A stretch of 29,842 nucleotides of DNA, taken from contig JAEZDL010000202.1 in the NCBI GenBank assembly GCA_023418095.1, positions 1 through 29,842 of the forward strand. Reading direction: 5' to 3'. The translations under genes were made by a program, and so were the position numbers. Of the stretch, positions 26,401-29,842 are shown piece by piece. The stretch's first letter is position 1; every line of letters starts with the position of its first letter. This DNA is from Bacteroidota bacterium. GTDB taxonomy: Bacteria > Bacteroidota > Bacteroidia > Flavobacteriales_F > PHOS-HE28. Under the pieces are notes generated by a model, which had not been told where the DNA came from, ran no database searches, and saw only the letters and a list, made by a program, of their open reading frames with translations.

Positions 26401-29400
26401 TGATCGTACCGGACAATGATGCAGAAGAGATCACACCGATCGATGGGGTGATCGCCTGTTCCACCGATTGCAATGGTTCGGTCGGTGTGAGTTTCAATTG
26501 TTCGCTGCCGCCATGTACCACTGTTTGGAGCGATACGCTTGGCAACGTGATCGCACAGGATCTGCTACAAGTTGATGGCCTTTGCGCTGGCATGTACCAT
26601 GTGCAGGTGACCAACGGATCGGGTTGCACCAGTGTCGCATCAGCTTCGATCACTCCATCCACGGTGCTCGGTATCGATGTCGATCCGGTTCCGATCGGCT
26701 GTTCGGGCGTGTGCGATGGTTCTGCTTCGATCGCAGTGACAGGTCCGGGTGCCTTCACGTTCACCTGGGATCCCGAGCCTGGTGCTGGACAGGGCACTCC
26801 GGATGCCACAGGATTGTGCGCCGGGGAATATGAAGTGTTGATCTCCGATGGATCGGGATGCGATACCACGATCACCGTGATCATCACCGATCCACAACCG
26901 ATCGCTCTTGCAGCTACGGTGATGGACAATGATTGCGTTTCGGATTGCGATGGAAGCATTTCGGTGATCGTGACCGGCGGATCGGGGCCATTCACGTATG
27001 TGTGGTCACCGGAACCCACGGCCGGCCAGGGCACAGCGAATGCCGCAGGACTTTGCGCCGGCGACTATTCACTTGCGGTAACCGATGCTTCTGGCTGCAC
27101 CGTTACAGAGACCTGGACATTGGCTGCGCCTGATGCGCTCGTGCTCACTACCGATGCAGTTACGAGCGCATGCGGAGCATGCAGCGGAACGGCGGAAGTG
27201 AACGTGAGCGGTGGCGTCGCACCGTACGCGTATTCATGGTTCGCGGGGTCGAACATCTTCGGCACCGATCCGCAGGTGAGCGGCCTTTGCGCGGGCATCT
27301 ACATGGTGCTCGTTGTTGATGCCAATGGATGTGAAGCGACCCAGCTTGTTCCGGTGAGCGATGTGGATGCCGAGGTGATCGCAGTGAACGGAAGCATCAC
27401 GAGTTGTCCGGGGATATGTGATGGTACCGCAACACTTTCATTAGATTGCGGGCTACCGGATTGCTCGATCGCATGGTTCAATTCCATCGCCGATACGATC
27501 GCGAACGATGCATTCACACTTAGCGATCTGTGTGCCGGTACGTACTATGCGATGGTGACCAATGCGAACGGCTGCGTCGCCATCGATACCGCCGTGGTCT
27601 CGGAACCGGATCCGATCATCGCCAGCGTGGCCACCACCGCACCAGGTTGTTTTGGCGGATGTGATGGTGAAGCGAACGTGGTACCGTCCGGTGGATCGGG
27701 CAATTACACCTTTGATTGGCAACCCGCGCCGCCAGTAGGCCAGGGTACACCGGATGTTTCGGGCCTTTGTCCTGGGAATTACACGGTGACCATAACGGAT
27801 GGATCGGGTTGCAGCATAATTGTTCCCTTCACGATCGATGATGCGATCGAATTGGTAGCCACATCGATCGTGACTCCTGTTACCTGCAATGCGGCGTGCG
27901 ATGGTTCGATCGAGATCGTGGCCAGTGGCGGGACCGGACCGTATGCGATCGATTGGTCGCCGGTGCCTCCGAACGGACAAGGGGTGTTCACGGCCACGGG
28001 TTTGTGCGCCGGTTCATGGTCCTTCACACTTACCGATGCGAACGGCTGTACCACCAACGGTTCGGTGCAGCTTCTCGATCCAGCGATCATCGAACTGGAT
28101 CTCACCACTTCGGATCAGCTCTGTACCAGCGATTGTGATGGCACGGCTGCGATCCAGGTGAACGGTGGAAACGGCCCGTACGGCATCGTATGGATCGGCG
28201 ATGCCGGCGTGATCGCGCAGGATGTGACCTCGATCTTCAACCTGTGTGCGGGTAGCTATTCAATTGAAGTGATCGATGCGAACGGCTGTGCGATCGATAC
28301 GGCCTTCACCATAGGCGCACCGGCCCCGATCGGCGCGGCCATTTCCTTCACCAGCGAGACCTGCAACGGGCCGTGCGACGGTAGCGCAATTGCATCCGCT
28401 ACCGGTGTCGGCCCATTCACTTACTCCTGGAACCCCGAACCTTCCACAGGGCAGGGCACCGATCAGGCGGGCGGGCTTTGCGCTGGAAACTGGAGCGTCA
28501 CCATAACGAACGCGGCGGGTTGTGACACCACGATCGACTTCAGCATACAACCCTACTTGCCGCTAGATGCCAGCGCTACGATCAACGGTATCCAATGTTC
28601 CGGTGAATGCAATGGAAGCATCGATCTCACCGTTTCCGGTGGATCTGGATCATTCACGTATCAATGGACGCCGGAACCGGGAACAGGCCAGGGAACTCCA
28701 TCGATCGGTCAGCTCTGCGCTGGCGAATATTCGGTGTTGATCGGTGATCAGAATGGATGTGATACCACATTGGTCTACACCATCGTGGATCCCGGGCCGA
28801 TCACGATCGATGTCGATCAGGTGGAGGCCGCCAGTTGTGCGACAGCTCCCGATGGATCGATCGCGATCACGATCTCCGGCGGAACGGTTCCTTACAGCAT
28901 AGGCTGGCAGGGTCCCGATCAGTTCACTTCTGCGGATGAGGATCCTGCCTCACTCCTGCCAGGTAATTATTCCCTCGTTGTTACCGATGCCAGCGGATGC
29001 ACTGCGACGATCGATGTCGTTGTGGATGCGTTGATCGCGGTGGAAGCGGATGCGGGTGGGGATCAGCAGATCTGCGCCGGACCGACGCTGGAACTTGATG
29101 CCTCGCAAAGCACAGGCGCCACGGCGTTTCAATGGTTCGATCCACAGGGGATTGAGATATCCAACTCGGTCACCGCCACGGTCGGTCCATTCGATCCGGG
29201 CAACTATACGTACACGCTGGTGGCTTCCGATGGCCCTTGCAGTGCGACGGACGAGATCACGATCGTGGTGTTGGAGGATCCGCTTGCGGATGCCGGTCCC
29301 GATCATACGATCCACGTGAACGCATCCGTCGCGCTTGGTGGATCGCCCACCGGGCCTGAAGGATCATCGTACATCTGGCAGCCGGATTCGGTCCTCTCCG

Positions 29401-29786
29401 ATCCAGGTTCACCGGCCCCGATCGCCGATCCAACGGTAACCACCTGGTTCGCCGTTACCGTAACGGCGCCGAACGGTTGTGTCAGCATCGATTCCGTGCT
29501 CGTTACCGTGATCCCGAACGTGGTGATCCCCACCGGATTCACGCCCAATGGCGATGGATGGAACGATACCTGGGTGATCGATTTCATCGATCTGTTCCCG
29601 CAGGCGGAGGTCGAGATCTACAACCGCTGGGGTGAACCGATCTTCACGAGCGTTGGCTACAAAGTGCCGTGGGATGGCAGGTACAACGGTGGTTTCGTGC
29701 CGGTGGGTACCTATTACTACGTGATCAAGCTGAACGATCCAGAGTTCCCAGAACCATACACCGGTCCGTTGACCGTGATCCGCTGA
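20448..29786 (+). CDS. Giant SprB-like adhesin with about 33 repeats and T9SS type B sorting domain
   Basis: Encodes about 3,112 residues from the ATG at 20448 (another ATG at 20454 is possible). A signal peptide (about 1-25, ending SVAIAQ) leads to an N-terminal domain (about 26-266) opening YWIGGDGNWADRTNWS, a beta-helix-like adhesin start with DVIIHPSQDISIVV. Residues about 267 to 2865 hold some 33 modules of about 79 residues. Each follows the SprB pattern C-x3-C-[DN]-G-[ST], GG..PY.Y.W, then GLCAG.Y.V.VTDA.GC. Most add a PxPxxGQGT segment. Two Ig/PKD-like domains follow (about 2870-3025), then the type B sorting domain (about 3026-3112; PTGFTPNGDGWNDTW, NRWGEPIFTSVGY, PWDGRYNGGFVPVGTYYYVI). 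SprB proteins act as mobile surface adhesins in gliding cells; whether this one supports gliding, attachment or aggregation is unknown. The start lies 14 bp after porP, so they are likely co-transcribed. Confidence 0.93.
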   Translation: MQMTFLLRPIVALLLAGACSVAIAQNKYWIGGDGNWADRTNWSLSEDGPGGAAIPRAGEDVIIHPSQDISIVVTDVAWCRDLSIDASIAAVTIAGGGEFNIGGSWLMNGTVTWSHSGEKRLIARQGGHEIDLRGTLVSGNVSFDGDASWSVLSDLVIGSELQLKKGTLIGNASSIKAQELHFSGDGAKRLIANDGAVQLSQRPAQQHLNEFVEPGNSALIIDGDLDDWRIPNAAEAGSRDMNVCGTGPGQTPFIINATLVSNYNGFGVTCRGVCNGSVTVSVSGGIGPFTYQWLNSGPPSATWNSACGGPQIVIVTDLGQGISCPASVNVSEPAPLGVIFFGQGTPPTCADVCNGSRTALAVGGVSPHTYDWNNGAGTNSAFFELCAGLNTLLITDANACTFDTSFFFNIQPIIPNITFSGASCYNVCDGTAEVAPTGGTGSYNYAWTPAPATGQGTSSVGGLCAGNWSVTIADGNGCDTTIAFVIDEPPPIEASVISADATCAASCDGSASIVMSGPGPFSFAWDPEPGSGQGTNAATGLCEGSYTILITDGTTGCDTLISVVIDAPDPIAVQPQIVSASCSNSCDGSITLAVGGGTPAYTYLWDPAPPIGQGTGAVSGLCAGAWEVLITDAAGCDTSIVFNIDAPPPLDPGFSSTDINCAGDCDGTANASPVGGTAPYTFLWTPAPPIGQGTAQAEGLCAGSYDLLITDANGCDTLATFTIVEPDPLIVTALSGDVTCSGACDGSVDLVVSGGVAGYSFNWSPEPAIGQGSGSVSGLCAGSWNVVVTDANGCTFPLDVVIDDAAPLVVDLQSDPASCPGICDGSATAVVSGGTAPYTYAWAPEPGAGQGSANATGLCPQDLTLTITDALGCDTTISFTIDAPVPIDAGATLSDLLCADQCTGSIALSPTGGNGTYTYAWSPVPPAGAGTATVSGLCAGAWNVTISSGACDSTFTFEILAPEVLAADLMITPATCAGECVGTVDVTASGGTAPYSYTWSPAPGAGQGTPSASGLCPGNYSLLIADAAGCDTTIAIVVDGPDPITAQFDLVSPTCTGLCDGSATITIAGGTLPYSIAWGPGTINGDGTETATDLCSGSYTVTVTDASGCIADLTFDLSEPPGIDVAAIFNEPSCASSCDGTITTTASGGQAPYTYVWSPVPPVGQGSPAVAGLCAGTWSVMVSDALGCDTLITFDLMAPDPITPNGASTNETCNGPCDGSASVAPTGGVAPYSYIWAPVPPSGQGTPSATGLCPGQWSVSITDSGGCDTTVVFDILDQQALGIDLVTTPPVCNDGCDGSATVTVTNGIEPYSYIWFPEPANGQSTAAATGLCAGAWQVQVSDALGCDTLISFNLAGPQPLDIDLVVNDESCTGPCTGSASVAIAGGTGSHTIIWSPDPINGQGTNAVTDLCAGTAYSVQVIDGNGCDNTIAFIIDPNITIQSGLSATSASCSNTCDGSATAAPSGGVAPYSYIWSPAPAAGQGTAAATGFCAGSVSVQITDAAGCVVVDSLEITAPDPISDNAVVTDALCHGFCDGSIVVAPSGGVPPYQVFWSPVPPEGQGSLIATGLCMGNYLVQVIDANGCDVIFSHDVFKPNEIELTLNTTPSECQQCIGSASVSIIGGVPGYSIEWVDPAGNIVSTADSAANLCAGLYVINVTDANGCRVSQAVPIIDPNAEDVSAVNGITSCPGICDGTAAINFTCSDPPCTIAWSDSAGTDLGISLDTVTGLCDGAYFAVVTNASGCVAIEQVNVVDPSSLVATVSTTAESCPFVCDASASIAVSGGDPPFIFTWDPAPGSGQGSNIVSGLCAGDYTVQILDAAGCITELPISIGAPDPIVTDPLITGVSCVGDCDGSIAPQVSGGEAPYAYSWSPPLPTGPGGEVTGLCTGTYALTVLDANGCSIQEVFTIDPIQILQLSASVTASTCPDCDGTAAVVVSGGSAPFSIEWSQQNSVVGTGESLTGLCGGLYVVQVSDTNGCTAQLSVIVPDNDAEEITPIDGVIACSTDCNGSVGVSFNCSLPPCTTVWSDTLGNVIAQDLLQVDGLCAGMYHVQVTNGSGCTSVASASITPSTVLGIDVDPVPIGCSGVCDGSASIAVTGPGAFTFTWDPEPGAGQGTPDATGLCAGEYEVLISDGSGCDTTITVIITDPQPIALAATVMDNDCVSDCDGSISVIVTGGSGPFTYVWSPEPTAGQGTANAAGLCAGDYSLAVTDASGCTVTETWTLAAPDALVLTTDAVTSACGACSGTAEVNVSGGVAPYAYSWFAGSNIFGTDPQVSGLCAGIYMVLVVDANGCEATQLVPVSDVDAEVIAVNGSITSCPGICDGTATLSLDCGLPDCSIAWFNSIADTIANDAFTLSDLCAGTYYAMVTNANGCVAIDTAVVSEPDPIIASVATTAPGCFGGCDGEANVVPSGGSGNYTFDWQPAPPVGQGTPDVSGLCPGNYTVTITDGSGCSIIVPFTIDDAIELVATSIVTPVTCNAACDGSIEIVASGGTGPYAIDWSPVPPNGQGVFTATGLCAGSWSFTLTDANGCTTNGSVQLLDPAIIELDLTTSDQLCTSDCDGTAAIQVNGGNGPYGIVWIGDAGVIAQDVTSIFNLCAGSYSIEVIDANGCAIDTAFTIGAPAPIGAAISFTSETCNGPCDGSAIASATGVGPFTYSWNPEPSTGQGTDQAGGLCAGNWSVTITNAAGCDTTIDFSIQPYLPLDASATINGIQCSGECNGSIDLTVSGGSGSFTYQWTPEPGTGQGTPSIGQLCAGEYSVLIGDQNGCDTTLVYTIVDPGPITIDVDQVEAASCATAPDGSIAITISGGTVPYSIGWQGPDQFTSADEDPASLLPGNYSLVVTDASGCTATIDVVVDALIAVEADAGGDQQICAGPTLELDASQSTGATAFQWFDPQGIEISNSVTATVGPFDPGNYTYTLVASDGPCSATDEITIVVLEDPLADAGPDHTIHVNASVALGGSPTGPEGSSYIWQPDSVLSDPGSPAPIADPTVTTWFAVTVTAPNGCVSIDSVLVTVIPNVVIPTGFTPNGDGWNDTWVIDFIDLFPQAEVEIYNRWGEPIFTSVGYKVPWDGRYNGGFVPVGTYYYVIKLNDPEFPEPYTGPLTVIR
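21246..29045 (+). repeat. Tandem array of about 33 SprB-like modules
   Basis: The array has a mean period of about 237 bp (79 codons). By hand I counted 33 modules, delimited by the Cys pairs of CxxxC(D/N)G(S/T). DNA between modules has diverged, but short words such as GATGGATCGG, GGCCAGGG and GGACTTTGTGC recur. Modules 18, 22 and 26 (starting 25263, 26214, 27162) and module 30 (28113) lack the GQGT segment. Modules 19, 23 and 27 carry an extra CxxPxC pair (for example CSDPPC). Confidence 0.9.
25263..29045 (+). repeat. Higher-order repeat: units of four SprB-like modules
   Basis: Module variants recur with period four: starts at 25263, 26214, 27162 and 28113, spaced 951, 948 and 951 bp. In three units the first module lacks GQGT and ends in D-x-[ND]-A-E, and the second contains CxxPxC. 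Modules 19 (25500) and 27 (27396) begin with the same 12 residues (ITSCPGICDGTA) and lie exactly 1,896 bp apart. The fourth unit (from 28113) keeps only the first-module variant and is more diverged. Confidence 0.8.
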
Positions 29787-29789
29787 GCC

Positions 29790-29842
29790 ATGAAAAGATC
29801 CGATCGGTCACTTCTCCTCGTGCTCGCACTGGCGGGCTGTGC
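29790..29842 (+). CDS. Partial lipoprotein gene, 5' end only
   Basis: An ATG lies 3 bp after the adhesin stop and reads MKRSDRSLLLVLALAGCA up to the window edge. The hydrophobic core and LAGC make a type II (lipoprotein) signal peptide with the lipid Cys at residue 17. Close spacing indicates it belongs to the adhesin group. By analogy with other PorP/SprB loci it could be an OmpA-like or TPR lipoprotein, but the body is outside the window. Confidence 0.75.
   Translation, partial: MKRSDRSLLLVLALAGC

Noticed and set aside
25883..27034. Long open frame on the minus strand inside the giant adhesin (383 codons)
   Set aside because: It mirrors the repeat codons of the adhesin, shows repeat-periodic sequence, has no independent domain, and the plus-strand frame is clearly coding.
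21246..29045. CRISPR-like or satellite array
   Set aside because: The repeats are in one open reading frame, about 237 bp long, divergent at the DNA level and lack spacers; they encode SprB-like modules.

Overview
The window looks like a chromosomal segment of a Bacteroidota bacterium, most likely a flavobacterium-like lineage with GC above 50% by eye. The evidence is type IX secretion (T9SS) substrates with both type A and type B C-terminal sorting domains, a PorP/SprF-family outer-membrane protein, a SprB-type repeat adhesin, a TonB-dependent receptor with a carboxypeptidase-like N-terminal domain, and a perfect Bacteroidota -7 promoter box (TAnnTTTG) before a tRNA gene. Both ends are cut: the left edge lies just past the hemW stop, and the right edge falls inside a lipoprotein signal peptide.

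Left part (1-10.3 kb), mostly housekeeping. It holds hemW, a small four-helix-bundle protein in a repeat-flanked insert, a membrane histidine kinase, a divergent tandem UspA protein, a convergent AsmA-like protein, an overlapping yraN / pseudouridine synthase pair, a DUF4412 periplasmic protein and an S66 LD-carboxypeptidase.

Middle part (10.3-18.3 kb). A small outer-membrane barrel gene ends in a hairpin. metG is followed by tRNA-Arg(CCT) and a strong, probably bidirectional terminator. Into that terminator run three minus-strand genes for surface proteins: a TonB-dependent receptor, a beta-structured lipoprotein and a pseudoazurin-like copper protein with a T9SS type A tail.

Right part (18.5-29.84 kb), a plus-strand surface-adhesin operon. 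It encodes a 330-residue T9SS type B protein, a PorP/SprF protein (4-bp overlap), a giant adhesin of about 3,112 residues with some 33 Cys-rich SprB-like modules, and the start of a lipoprotein gene. PorP/SprF proteins are known to serve secretion and anchoring of type B substrates, so the group reads as one secreted-adhesin unit.

Three signals go beyond ordinary annotation. The second half of the giant adhesin has a four-module higher-order repeat (module starts 951, 948 and 951 bp apart). GATC is strongly over-represented (33 hand-counted in the 1.14-kb hemW region) but sparse in the four-helix-bundle insert. That insert is bounded by inverted GCGAGT-rich repeats.
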